Of a stretch of DNA of 64,000 bases, positions 52,101 through 60,566 are shown piece after piece (the stretch's first letter is position 1; every line of letters starts with the position of its first letter). The stretch lies in contig NZ_CM000745.1 of assembly GCF_000161455.1 (NCBI RefSeq), forward strand, positions 1,703,772-1,767,771, written 5' to 3'. The notes beneath the pieces were generated by a model. That model ran no database searches. It saw only the letters and a list, made by a program, of their open reading frames with translations, and had not been told where the DNA came from. A program made the position numbers and the translations under genes. Source of the stretch: Bacillus pseudomycoides DSM 12442 (GTDB taxonomy: Bacteria > Bacillota > Bacilli > Bacillales > Bacillaceae_G).

Positions 52101-52136
52101 AGAAAAAGCTTTCTAGGAAACTAGAAAGCTTTTTCT
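52101..52136. terminator. Terminator after the NlpC/P60 gene
   Basis: AGAAAAAGCTTTCTAG pairs perfectly with CTAGAAAGCTTTTTCT around GAAA. It also lies just downstream of the minus-strand hydrolase gene. Confidence 0.9.
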
Positions 52137-52149
52137 GTTTTAGATGTCT

Positions 52150-52908
52150 TTATGCGTCCAGTAAAAATTTGGAATATAAATCATGGAAGTAGCTAGGACG
52201 GAATAAGTTTGCGGCATGGCCGGCTAGTGGAATTTCTTTATATAAAACGTTTGGAAGAATGGATTTTAAATCAAATAAACAGGATTTATAGAGATGATCG
52301 TGTTCACCCATTACCCATAGAATAGGTTGTGATAGTTCTCGTAGTCGAGATTTTAAATCGAATTCTAGACGGTGTTTGAGCGATTCGACAATAATCGATG
52401 AATGCAATTGTAATCCAAACCGATAATAAATGTTTTTTGAAATAACCGCAAAAGGACTTGCTTTTAGTATACCACTTGGGAAAATTGTACTCGCATATTG
52501 ATAAAGCCAAGTGGAATATTCATTTTCACGGTTGTCCCAAAACTTTCGAAAGACGTTATATAAAAGGGAGGGATTATTGTAATGACCTCCAATATGACAA
52601 AGACTTAATACTTTCTCTGGATATTTGTGAGCGAATATAGTGGCAATGTAACAGCCATAGCTTAGGGCACAAATATGAGCTTGCTGGATACCTTCTTTCT
52701 CATACAGGTCTGATAATTGCTGTACTAATCGATCTAAAGAAAAGTCTATTGCTTGCCCTTTGTCTTCACCATGACCTAGTAAATCATACGTTATAATATT
52801 GTAAGAAGGAGAAAATCGTTTATATTCTTTTTTGAAGGCACGACGATTTCCGACTAATCCATGAATGAATATAATGGTCTTTTTTTCAGAATTCTTTTTT
52901 GCTTGCAC
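52150..52908 (-). CDS. Alpha/beta hydrolase
   Basis: The 252-residue protein has the fold's oxyanion block IIFIHGLVGNRRAFKKEYKR and DLLGHGEDKG. The nucleophile elbow is ALSYGC (Ser near residue 98), where the usual first Gly is Ala. The acid is in WVMGEHDHLY and the histidine in IPLAGHAANLF. The start GTG 52908 follows AAAGGGG. The substrate is not predictable. It is convergent with the NlpC/P60 gene and shares its terminator region. Confidence 0.87.
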   Translation of the reverse strand: MQAKKNSEKKTIIFIHGLVGNRRAFKKEYKRFSPSYNIITYDLLGHGEDKGQAIDFSLDRLVQQLSDLYEKEGIQQAHICALSYGCYIATIFAHKYPEKVLSLCHIGGHYNNPSLLYNVFRKFWDNRENEYSTWLYQYASTIFPSGILKASPFAVISKNIYYRFGLQLHSSIIVESLKHRLEFDLKSRLRELSQPILWVMGEHDHLYKSCLFDLKSILPNVLYKEIPLAGHAANLFRPSYFHDLYSKFLLDA

Positions 52909-53132
52909 GGTATACCCCTTTCGGTGAATGAAGATTAGTGAGATGCGTATGCTATGAAAATATATATTTTTATAGTTATATATGGGTAATCATTCTAAAT
53001 TCTTTTTGCGTAGACTATAGAATGGTAATTTTTTATTTTTTTATTAAGTACCAGGTAATAATATCAGATGATTATATCTGTTGTAAAGATAAGATTTGAT
53101 GTGTTTTATTACCAAATCAGTAGATTAATCGT

Positions 53133-53160
53133 TTGACGGTTTACATTCATATCGTATTCT
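53133..53160 (+). promoter_or_regulatory. Possible promoter of the chimeric ORF
   Basis: TTGACG (53133-53138) and TATTCT (53155-53160) are 16 bp apart, directly upstream of the TTG start at 53184. Confidence 0.4.
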
Positions 53161-53183
53161 AATTTTAGAAATAACCGTTTGGT

Positions 53184-53765
53184 TTGAAAGAAGGCAAGGT
53201 TCAAGCTTTAATTACACCAGTTATGTCATTTGTTTTAATGGCGTTACTTGTCATTATTGTAGGATATGGTGGAATGCGAGTTTCTAGTGAAGCATTAACA
53301 ATTGGAGAACTTGTGGCATTTATTTTATATTTAATGCAAATTGTTATGCCAATGAGTCAACTTTCTATGTTCTTTACACAATTCCAAAAGGCAATTGGCG
53401 CAACGGAACGCATTAATACAATTTTAGAATATGAAGTGGAACATCATATAGAAGGTGAAAATGTGGATTTTGAATATAACGAGGAAGAGAAAGTACTACA
53501 AAATATTCAATTTACGATTGAATCAAGAAAAGTGACTGCAATTGTAGGTCCAAGTGGTAGTGGGAAAACGACATTGTTTTCTTTATTAGAACGTTTTTAT
53601 AAAGCTGATTCATCACGAAATCGTGCACATGGAGGTAGTGGTTTAGGATTGGCAATTGTGAAGAAAATGATTGATCTTCATAAGGGAGAGACCCGGATAG
53701 AGAGTGTAGTTGGAAAGGGAACGGAATTTATCGTTTTGATTCCTGGGAGTAAACATAGCACTTGA
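53184..53765 (+). pseudogene. Chimeric ORF: ABC exporter fragment fused to histidine-kinase end
   Basis: A single 193-codon frame joins two unrelated fragments. Residues 1 to about 140 are the last membrane helices and start of the ATPase of an ABC exporter (TIGELVAFILYLMQIVMPMS; Walker A GPSGSGKTTLFSLLERFY). From SSRNRAHGGSGLGLAIVKKM on, it is the G2-box end of a sensor kinase ATPase domain. The junction lies at ERFYKADSS, a stretch both families share (ERFYKPDSG in exporters, RFYKADKSR in kinases). The exporter's first half and Walker B, and most of the kinase, are missing. It starts with TTG without a clear ribosome site. It is most likely a deletion product. Confidence 0.85.
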
Positions 53766-53812
53766 AAATAGAGAAGTGGGGGCAGAGGAAACTGTCTCTT
53801 ACTTCTCTATTT
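53766..53812 (+). terminator. Terminator after the chimeric ORF
   Basis: AAATAGAGAAGT pairs perfectly with ACTTCTCTATTT, with a smaller inner stem AGAG/CTCT. It was probably the terminator of the lost kinase gene. Confidence 0.78.
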
Positions 53813-53837
53813 GTTTAGTAAGAAATAAAAAAAATTA

Positions 53838-53859
53838 TAGGTTACCTAGAAGTAACCTA
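53838..53859. promoter_or_regulatory. Palindrome upstream of the SDR gene
   Basis: TAGGTTAC and GTAACCTA are perfect 8-bp inverted arms 6 bp apart, 94 bp before the SDR start. It is a candidate TetR- or MarR-type operator; no regulator gene is adjacent. Confidence 0.5.
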
Positions 53860-53952
53860 CGCACATCAAAGTGCATAATTGCATTTAGGATGATATACAT
53901 ATAGAATTCATGGTATGAAAAAGCAACTTAGAATGATTGAGGAGTGTTATAT

Positions 53953-54672
53953 TTGGCAGAATTATTACAAGGAAAAAATGCATTAATTACAGGAGCAGGA
54001 AGAGGGATTGGCCGTGCTGTGGCAATTGCTTTAGCAAAAGAAGGTGTGAACGTTGGTCTTTTAGCACGCTCAGAAGAAAACTTAAAAGCAGTTGCGAAGG
54101 AAGTAGAAGCAGAAGGTGTAAAAGCTGTTATTGCTACTGCTGATGTATCTTCATATGAAGAAGTTACTACTGCTATTGAAACATTAAAAAAAGGATTAGG
54201 TTCTATTGATATTTTAATTAATAATGCGGGTATTTCTAAGTTTGGCAAATTCTTAGAATTAGATGTTGCTGATTGGGAAAAAATCATCCAAGTAAACTTA
54301 ATGGGTGTATATTACGCAACTCGCGCAGCGCTACCAAGCATGATTGAACAACAGTCTGGTGACATTATTAATATTTCATCAACAGCAGGACAAAAAGGTG
54401 CACCAGTAACAAGTGCATACAGTGCTTCTAAATTTGGTGTTCTTGGTTTAACAGAATCGTTAGCAATGGAAGTACGTAAACACAACATTCGTGTAACAGC
54501 TTTAACACCAAGTACTGTTGCAACTGATATGGCGGTAGAATTAGGATTAACAGATGGTAACCCTGAGAAAGTCATGCAAGCAGAAGATATCGCTGAGTTT
54601 ATCGTAGCGCAGCTGAAATTAAATAAACGTACATTTATTAAATCTGCAGGACTTTGGTCTACTAATCCGTAA
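53953..54672 (+). CDS. Short-chain dehydrogenase, FabG-like 3-ketoacyl reductase
   Basis: The 239-residue SDR has the cofactor motif ITGAGRGIGRAVAIALAK, NNAG in DILINNAGISKFGKF, and the catalytic Ser/Tyr/Lys set (INISSTAGQ; SAYSASKFG). It is annotated in related Bacilli as 3-ketoacyl-ACP reductase (YoxD-like). It stands alone, so a role outside the main fatty acid operon is likely. The start is TTG 53953 with GGAG 8 nt upstream. A terminator follows at 54691. Confidence 0.9.
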   Translation: MAELLQGKNALITGAGRGIGRAVAIALAKEGVNVGLLARSEENLKAVAKEVEAEGVKAVIATADVSSYEEVTTAIETLKKGLGSIDILINNAGISKFGKFLELDVADWEKIIQVNLMGVYYATRAALPSMIEQQSGDIINISSTAGQKGAPVTSAYSASKFGVLGLTESLAMEVRKHNIRVTALTPSTVATDMAVELGLTDGNPEKVMQAEDIAEFIVAQLKLNKRTFIKSAGLWSTNP

Positions 54673-54690
54673 GAAGTTGTATATGAATAA

Positions 54691-54724
54691 AAAAGATTTG
54701 GTTTAAAGCCAAATCCTTTTTATT
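54691..54724 (+). terminator. Terminator after the SDR gene
   Basis: GATTTGG pairs with CCAAATC within A-rich and T-rich flanks (AAAA...CTTTTTAT). Confidence 0.75.
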
Positions 54725-54775
54725 TATTTCTTTTTAATTCTGAATTTTACGAACTGTAATGAGGGATGAAAGTTA

Positions 54776-55492
54776 TTGAAGGATTATCCTATACAATTCG
54801 AAGGGAATGGTATTTACGTGAATAATATTGATAAATGGAAAGCTGTTGATCATTTTATTACGGATTTACTTATACCAACTGATTCTATTCTTGAAGAGGT
54901 ACTTCAAGTAAATGCTGAAGCTAATTTGCCAGCACATGATGTTTCGCCAACTCAAGGGAAGTTCTTACAATTGCTCGTGCAAATTCAAGGTGCACGAAAT
55001 ATTTTAGAAATTGGTACTTTAGGTGGATATAGTACAATATGGCTTGCAAGGGCGTTGCCAACAGATGGTCGTCTTATCACGCTTGAAGCAAGTGAAAAGT
55101 ATGCTGAAATTGCCCGTGCTAATATCAAACGAGCTAATTTGAGTTAAGTGGTTCATGTGCGTACTGGAATGGCAATAGATTCGTTGCAGCAAATGGCTAC
55201 TGAAAACTGTGAGCCGTTTGATCTTATTTTCATTGATGCTGATAAACAAAACAACCCTGCATATTTTGAATGGGCTCTTAAACTTTCGAGGTGTGGTAGT
55301 TTAATTATTGGTGATAATGTAGTGCGCGATGGTGAGGTGGTCAATGGTTTAAATGAAGACGCTCGTGTACAGGGGATACGACGTTTTTATGAACGAATTG
55401 CTGCTGAACCGCGTGTTACTGCTACTGTGATCCAAACTGTAGGGAGTAAGGGGTATGATGGATTTGTAATTGCGCTTGTAACAGAAGGATGA
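54776..55492 (+). pseudogene. O-methyltransferase interrupted by a single in-frame stop
   Basis: One continuous frame of 239 codons encodes a class I SAM-dependent O-methyltransferase of the caffeoyl-CoA type. It is broken only by TAA at 55145-55147. Before the stop: ILEIGTLGGYSTIWLARALP (SAM site). After it: PFDLIFIDADKQNNPAYFEW and GSLIIGDNVVRDGEVVNGLN. No bases are lost or gained. The start is TTG 54776 after GAGGGATGAAAG. The stop falls in the middle of the SAM-binding domain, so the gene is probably inactive unless the stop is read through. A sequencing error could give the same picture. Confidence 0.85.
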
Positions 55493-55542
55493 GGTCTAGA
55501 TGCCAATTATAGATCTACTAGACTAGGAGGGGGAAATAAAAA

Positions 55543-55605
55543 ATGTTTGATATGTTATAACATGGATGGAAAACAGGGAACTCTTCTCGTGCTCCTCCAA
55601 AATGA
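55543..55605 (+). pseudogene. Very short ORF with a strong ribosome site, possibly broken
   Basis: AGGAGGGGG lies before ATG 55543, but the frame stops after five codons (MFDML). In the same frame HGWKTGNSSRAPPK follows to TGA 55603. It may be a second gene damaged by a stop codon, or a leader peptide for the next gene. I do not recognise it. Confidence 0.25.
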
Positions 55606-55647
55606 ATGCAGTACAATGCACTAATAAAATTTGGAGGCTATAAAAAT

Positions 55648-56520
55648 ATGAGAAGTGAAAAAGAAATGATGTGTTTAATATTAAATGCAGCAAGAGAAGA
55701 TGAGCGTATTCGCGCAGTGATTATGAATGGTTCTCGTGTGAATCCGAATGTGAAGAGAGATTGTTTTCAAGATTACGATATTGTATATGTTGTGAAAGAT
55801 ATACAGTCATTCACATCTGATCACAGTTGGATAAATAGATTTGGAAAAATAATGATTGTACAAATGCCAGAAGAAAGCACTTTAGTTCCACCCGAAGAGG
55901 ATGGAAGCTTTCCTTATTTGATGCAGTTTATAGACGGGAATCGAATCGATTTGACTTTAGTTTCAGTAGAATTAATACATGAAATTCTTGGTGGAGATAG
56001 TTTGAGTGTACTTCTTTTTGATAAAGATGGTGCTATTGAGCCATTTCCACCAGCAAATGATTCGGATTACTGTATAAAAAGGCCAACAGCAAAAGAATTT
56101 GCAGATTGCTGTAATGAGTTTTGGTGGTGTAGTACAAATGTAGCAAAAGGGTTGTGGAGAGAAGAACTTCCTTATGTAAAAGGAATGCTTGAAGGTCCTA
56201 TTCGAAATATGCTGATGCAAATGCTAGAATGGCATATTGGGATAAAAACAAATTTTACAGTAAACGCCGGAAAGTTTGGGAAGTATTTTGAACAATATCT
56301 TGAGGATGATTTGTGGAAACAATATATAGAGACATTTTCAAATGCAGATTATGAGAATATTTGGAAGTCGTTCTTTGTAATGGGGGATTTATTTAGGGAA
56401 ACTGCAATCGGAATTGCTAGATATTTTAGTTTTGAATATCCACAAGGTGACGATGCTAGAGTAACAAGCTATCTAAAACATGTGAGATCTTTACCAAAAG
56501 ATAGTCAAACAATTTATTAA
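55648..56520 (+). CDS. aadK: Aminoglycoside 6-adenylyltransferase family protein (AadK-like)
   Basis: The 290-residue nucleotidyltransferase has the start MRSEKEMMCLILNAAREDER, the nucleotide-binding GSR (VIMNGSRVNPNVKRD) and the metal-binding FQDYDIVYVV. It then has LMQFIDGNRIDLTLV and the C-terminal KGMLEGPIRNMLMQMLEWHI typical of ANT(6)/AadK. AadK of B. subtilis adenylylates streptomycin. This is a common chromosomal gene in Bacillus. Whether it gives resistance here is unknown. ATG 55648 follows GGAGG; the frame is open to 55606 but lacks a ribosome site there. Confidence 0.9.
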   Translation: MRSEKEMMCLILNAAREDERIRAVIMNGSRVNPNVKRDCFQDYDIVYVVKDIQSFTSDHSWINRFGKIMIVQMPEESTLVPPEEDGSFPYLMQFIDGNRIDLTLVSVELIHEILGGDSLSVLLFDKDGAIEPFPPANDSDYCIKRPTAKEFADCCNEFWWCSTNVAKGLWREELPYVKGMLEGPIRNMLMQMLEWHIGIKTNFTVNAGKFGKYFEQYLEDDLWKQYIETFSNADYENIWKSFFVMGDLFRETAIGIARYFSFEYPQGDDARVTSYLKHVRSLPKDSQTIY

Positions 56521-56535
56521 GTATATGATAGATAG

Positions 56536-56570
56536 AAATAAGACCATTCCAAAATGGGACGGTCTTATTT
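56536..56570 (+). terminator. Terminator after the aadK-like gene
   Basis: AAATAAGACCATTCC pairs with GGGACGGTCTTATTT with one mismatch around AAAAT. Confidence 0.85.
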
Positions 56571-56645
56571 CTGTTCAGGAACATGAATCATCCTGACAAA
56601 ATAAGAATGAACTGCATATAAAATTTTAGGGAGGTTTTATTAATT

Positions 56646-57491
56646 ATGTATTATTTTTATCCATCAGAGATACTAACTCCTTTTCAATGGGTTTCAGAAC
56701 GTAATACGCCTTTATATAATATGTATTCTTATTTGCCATACTCAAATGTATTTTATTATCAAAACTATTTGAGTGTAACGCCTGATTTGCTAAATGCTGG
56801 TTTGAAGAATGAGGTTCAAGGTGCAGAAGAAGATAGAGGCTCGTGGACACCTTTTTCTTGGGTTGAAAAATATGCTTATGCATTTTCTGGTCCATATAAT
56901 AAAGCGGAAGTTGCCCTTACATTTGATGATGGACCAGACTTTGTATTTACTCCGCAAATACTAGATAAGTTAAAAAATTATGGTGTGAAAGCTACTTTTT
57001 TTCTTCTTGGTGAAAATGCAGAAAGATATCCTGATGTAGTAAAACGAATTGCAAATGAGGGTCATACTGTTGGGAATCATACGTATAACCACCCAAATTT
57101 AGTTAAAGTAAGTGATGAAGAATATCGTAATCAAATTGTAAGAACGGAAGAGATATTGCAGAAGTTGATAGGGTATGCACCAAAGTTTATACGTCCGCCT
57201 TATGGTGAAATACGTGAAAAACAATTAGAGTGGGCGACAGAACAGAATTTTATGACTGTACAATGGAGTGTAGATACAGTTGATTGGAAAGGAGTAAGTG
57301 CAGAGCAGGTTACAAATACTGTGTTAGGGAATGCGTTTCCAGGAAGTGTTATACTCCAGCATTCTACACCGGGAGGACATTTGCAAGGATCTGTGGATGC
57401 GCTAGATCGAATCATTACTGAACTGAAAGCGAAAGGGTCACGTTTCGTGACGCTTCCTAACATGTTTCATACGTCGAAACAGAGAAAGTAA
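56646..57491 (+). CDS. Polysaccharide deacetylase (NodB domain)
   Basis: The 281-residue protein has a NodB domain from about residue 85. Motif 1 is VALTFDDGPDFVFTPQILDK, motif 2 is EGHTVGNHTYNHPNL (zinc His pair), motif 3 is FIRPPYGEIREKQ, and motifs 4 and 5 are VQWSVDTVDWKG and VILQHSTPGG. All catalytic residues are present, so it should remove acetyl groups from peptidoglycan or chitin-like sugars. The 80-residue N-terminus is Tyr/Phe-rich and has no signal peptide, which is unusual for a wall enzyme. GGGAGG precedes the ATG. Confidence 0.9.
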   Translation: MYYFYPSEILTPFQWVSERNTPLYNMYSYLPYSNVFYYQNYLSVTPDLLNAGLKNEVQGAEEDRGSWTPFSWVEKYAYAFSGPYNKAEVALTFDDGPDFVFTPQILDKLKNYGVKATFFLLGENAERYPDVVKRIANEGHTVGNHTYNHPNLVKVSDEEYRNQIVRTEEILQKLIGYAPKFIRPPYGEIREKQLEWATEQNFMTVQWSVDTVDWKGVSAEQVTNTVLGNAFPGSVILQHSTPGGHLQGSVDALDRIITELKAKGSRFVTLPNMFHTSKQRK

Positions 57492-57672
57492 ATGACCGAT
57501 AAGGTGGACCTATAAATATAAAATACTGTATTCAGCTTGTACATCATTTAAACAAGAGTGGTGTATTTTTGTTTTTGGAAAATATAGGTTTTCGATTGGT
57601 TTTTGTTGTATAATAAAACTATAAACTGACAAATAAGTTTGAAAATATGTGTGTGGATGTGGAGGGAATAAG

Positions 57673-58017
57673 ATGACATATGCGCTTGTAAATATAGGAA
57701 TGAGCTTGTTAATCGGTATTATATTTATACTATCCGCACTCATATTGCAAAAAAATCCACCAACAGATATTAACGCAGTATACGGATATCGAACAAAGCG
57801 ATCAATGAAAAATAAAGATTTGTGGGATGTTGGAAATCAATATAGCGCTGAAGTTATGAAACAAAATGGACTTTTAATGATTTTAATAGGAAGTTTAATC
57901 GGATTGCTATTTTGGTACCCACATACAATGATTGCTATTTTAATCCTTATGATAGTATTAATCATTCGTTTGTTTATACGGGTGGAGAAGAAATTAAAGG
58001 TACTGGAGAAACAATAA
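57673..58017 (+). CDS. SdpI family membrane protein
   Basis: The 114-residue protein has three hydrophobic helices (NIGMSLLIGIIFILSALIL; GLLMILIGSLIGLLFW; IAILILMIVLIIRLFI). Between the first two is the conserved NAVYGYRTKRSMKNKDLWDV block of the SdpI/YhfL family. SdpI of B. subtilis gives immunity to the SdpC toxin and signals to its repressor; most family members have no assigned role. No toxin gene is adjacent. ATG 57673 follows GGAGGGA. Confidence 0.88.
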   Translation: MTYALVNIGMSLLIGIIFILSALILQKNPPTDINAVYGYRTKRSMKNKDLWDVGNQYSAEVMKQNGLLMILIGSLIGLLFWYPHTMIAILILMIVLIIRLFIRVEKKLKVLEKQ

Positions 58018-58068
58018 ACTTTACTTGTGAAATTTTCAAGCTGTTCTATTAAGGAAGTACAAATAGTT

Positions 58069-58099
58069 TTGACCCCTGCACTATTTAAGTGGGGGTCAA
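58069..58099. terminator. Terminator between convergent genes
   Basis: TTGACCCC pairs with GGGGTCAA around a 15-nt loop between the SdpI and NUDIX genes. Confidence 0.72.
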
Positions 58100-58106
58100 T
58101 TAAATT

Positions 58107-58721
58107 TTAGAAGTTATTGATTTTTAGCATATCTCGTCCTTTTTCTACGACAAATTCATAATATTCAAGCTCATATGGATAAATATCTTCAAATGTTATT
58201 GTAATAGATTTAGCGCTTTTGTTTAAAACTGGAATGCCTGTTGTAGATGAGATTTCTCCTTTTAAAAGCTGTAAAAAAGAAGTCGCATTTACTTTCATTA
58301 CATCTTCAACTTCATCACCTGGAGCAAATGGAAGTGGTTTTGTAACAGCATGAAAATACATATGACACATTTCACGGTCAATGAAATGCGGGATTTCATG
58401 GTTGATTTTAAAAATGCCTTTGTACTCTAAATCAGTAGCTTGAAAGGAAAGTCCTAATTCCTCTTTTACTTCACGAAGACCCCCTATTCGTATATCTTCA
58501 TCATGCATAATATGTCCCGCTGATGTAATATCCCATTTTCCTGGGAAATCTTTCTTGTTTTTAGCACGTAATTGGAAGTGTAGAAAGATGTCTTCATTAT
58601 CTTTTTCTACAAACCAACAATGGAATGTTTCGTGCCAATCACCGTCACGATGTACATCATCACGTAGTTTTTTTCCAATTTTGTTTCCTTCTGTATCAAA
58701 TATCGTTAACCATTCTGCCAT
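58107..58721 (-). CDS. NUDIX hydrolase
   Basis: The 204-residue protein has a complete Nudix box, GHIMHDEDIRIGGLREVKEE followed by LGL (G-x5-E-x7-REVKEELGL). The N-terminus (MAEWLTIFDTEGNKIGKKLR) and FHCWFVEKDN resemble the isopentenyl-diphosphate isomerase-like Nudix group (YfcD type). It hydrolyses a nucleoside-diphosphate-linked compound, which cannot be specified. ATG follows AAAGGGG. Confidence 0.9.
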   Translation of the reverse strand: MAEWLTIFDTEGNKIGKKLRDDVHRDGDWHETFHCWFVEKDNEDIFLHFQLRAKNKKDFPGKWDITSAGHIMHDEDIRIGGLREVKEELGLSFQATDLEYKGIFKINHEIPHFIDREMCHMYFHAVTKPLPFAPGDEVEDVMKVNATSFLQLLKGEISSTTGIPVLNKSAKSITITFEDIYPYELEYYEFVVEKGRDMLKINNF

Positions 58722-58810
58722 TGATATTCCCCTTTCTGCATAGTTTATTATACAATGAATGTATGTAATTTTGGGAAAATAACGATAATTAAGTAGGGAG
58801 TGTATATGGA

Positions 58811-59449
58811 ATGGGACTAGGCGAGAAAAAAATAAATTCGCTCATTTCAACAGAAGAAGAATTACGTCTTATTTTAGGATATCCAAGTGAACGCGCGGTG
58901 AAAAAAGTGATCCCATCACTCGATTATCATTGTCGTGAATTTCTATCTAAGTCTCCTTTTCTAGTAATATCTACTTCAGATGAATTTGGTCATTGTGATG
59001 CATCACCAAGAGGGGATGCACCTGGATTTGTATATGTTTTAAATGAAAATCAAATTGTAATTCCAGAAAGACCGGGGAATCGGAGAGTGGATTCTATCCT
59101 TAATATTTTATCTAACTCACGGGTGGGACTTATCTTTTTTATTCCAGGGCTTGGAGAATCATTACGGATAAATGGGCGTGCAACTATCACAAAAGACGAA
59201 GAGATTTTAGAGAAAATGCAAGTAAGGGGTCGCAATCCACTTCTCGGAATCGTTGTAAAAATAGAGGAGTGTTTCATCCATTGTGCAAAAGCATTTATAC
59301 GTTCTGAATTATGGAATCCAGATTCTTGGTTAGAAAAAGAAGCATTACCATCAGCAGCAAAAATGCTTGCTGATCATGCAAAAGTAAATGCAAATGAAGA
59401 AGAAGTCGCACGTTCTTTAGAAGAAAGTTATACAAAAAGATTATATTGA
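58811..59449 (+). CDS. Pyridoxamine 5'-phosphate oxidase-like flavin protein
   Basis: The 212-residue protein has the split-barrel flavin-binding fold. CREFLSKSPFLVISTSDEFG starts the barrel, DASPRGDAPGFVYVLNENQI is the conserved SPRGD block, and IFFIPGLGESLRINGRATIT is the central strand pair. It belongs to the MSMEG_1061-like subgroup, probably binding FMN or F420-like flavins. The substrate is unknown. GGGAG lies before ATG 58811. Confidence 0.85.
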   Translation: MGLGEKKINSLISTEEELRLILGYPSERAVKKVIPSLDYHCREFLSKSPFLVISTSDEFGHCDASPRGDAPGFVYVLNENQIVIPERPGNRRVDSILNILSNSRVGLIFFIPGLGESLRINGRATITKDEEILEKMQVRGRNPLLGIVVKIEECFIHCAKAFIRSELWNPDSWLEKEALPSAAKMLADHAKVNANEEEVARSLEESYTKRLY

Positions 59450-59576
59450 AAATATTGCATAGTACATTGATTGATAAAATATATAAATATAATTAATGAT
59501 TTAGGAATCTAAAGAGCATTCATTCTATTGGTAATCAGTATTTAAAATCAAAAGCATAATTGTTTTACTTGATATT

Positions 59577-59733
59577 TTTATCCCGCATTAACGGGCAGTA
59601 AGACCCCCACCTCAAAATTTGGAAAAGCAAAGAAGTTAGAAGGGGGATGAACTGCCCGTAAAAGCCCGATTGGTGAGGGCTAATAATCAGTGGGGGATGA
59701 AGAAAACCCCCACTGATTAAAGTTTCACTTTAT
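59577..59733 (+). repeat. bcr1 repeat, copy E
   Basis: A full-length 157-bp element flanked by TTTAT (59577-59581 and 59729-59733). It lies upstream of the threonine operon leader. Its internal sequence is closest to copies B and C. Confidence 0.9.
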
Positions 59734-59873
59734 GTGAATTCCAATTTTAAAAAGGTAATTATGTGGGTTTAATCATTTTTTTAGTAGTTTAAATTATTAT
59801 CTTGAAATAAGTTATAAAAGTGTAATTATCTTGTGGAAAATAAAAGGTATAATTTTTTTCTCAAAAATGGGAT

Positions 59874-59901
59874 TGATTTTTCAAATTTTCGTAATTATAA
59901 T
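59874..59901 (+). promoter_or_regulatory. Promoter P1 of the threonine operon
   Basis: TTGATT (59874-59879) and TATAAT (59896-59901) are 16 bp apart. They precede the first T-box leader. Confidence 0.7.
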
Positions 59902-59907
59902 AATTTA

Positions 59908-60178
59908 ACAAATAGACATGAACGAAAAGTAAGGATAAGGACATGAGATAATTTTTACGGTTTACAGAGAGGGAAGCCAAAGGCTGTGAGCTTCCTAACA
60001 CGGGGAATTCTCTTACCACCTTTGAGCTTCAATAGTGAACGAGTAATCTAGTAATTATTGACGGTCTCAGCCGTTATCTGATCTTGAGCAATCCGAGGTG
60101 AATGTATATTTGGATTGGAACAAGGGTGGAACCACGAAAACACATTCGTCCCTTTTATAGGGATGAGTGTGTTTTTTT
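59908..60178 (+). ncRNA. T-box riboswitch 1 (threonine)
   Basis: The T-box sequence AAGGGTGGAACCACG is at 60122-60136 and is followed by a terminator (ACACATTCGTCCC / GGGATGAGTGTG with seven T). The likely specifier codon is ACC (60015-60017, in CTTACCACC), a threonine codon, followed by the usual purine. Uncharged tRNA-Thr should bind and prevent termination. Confidence 0.9.
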
Positions 60179-60222
60179 ATACAAAGTTAATATTCGAAAA
60201 TTAAAAATATAAAAAATATTCC

Positions 60223-60250
60223 TTGCTTTTGTATGATATGTACGTATAAT
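60223..60250 (+). promoter_or_regulatory. Promoter P2 between the two T-boxes
   Basis: TTGCTT (60223-60228) and TATAAT (60245-60250) are 16 bp apart. The -10 box and following bases copy those of P1 at an offset of 349 bp. Confidence 0.6.
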
Positions 60251-60256
60251 AATTTA

Positions 60257-60528
60257 ACAAATAGATATGAACGAAAAGTAGTGATAAGGACATGAGATAA
60301 TTTTTACGGTTTGCAGAGAGGGAGGCCAAAGGCTGTGAGCTTCCTAACACGAGAAATAATCTTACCACCTTTGAACTTCAATAGTGAACGAGTAATCTAG
60401 TAATTATTGACGGTTTCAGCCGTTATCTGATCTTGAGCAATCCGAAGCGAATGTATATTTGGATTGGAACAAGGGTGGAACCACGAAAACACATTCGTCC
60501 CTTTTATAGGGATGAGTGTGTTTTTTTT
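60257..60528 (+). ncRNA. T-box riboswitch 2 (threonine)
   Basis: A near copy of T-box 1, offset by 349 bp. The T-box sequence is at 60471-60485, specifier ACC at 60364-60366, and the terminator ends in eight T at 60528. The two differ by scattered substitutions, mostly in the stem I region. Confidence 0.9.
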
Positions 60529-60566
60529 ATAAAATGTATTACTGAATTGAAAGGAGGTGCAGTGGA

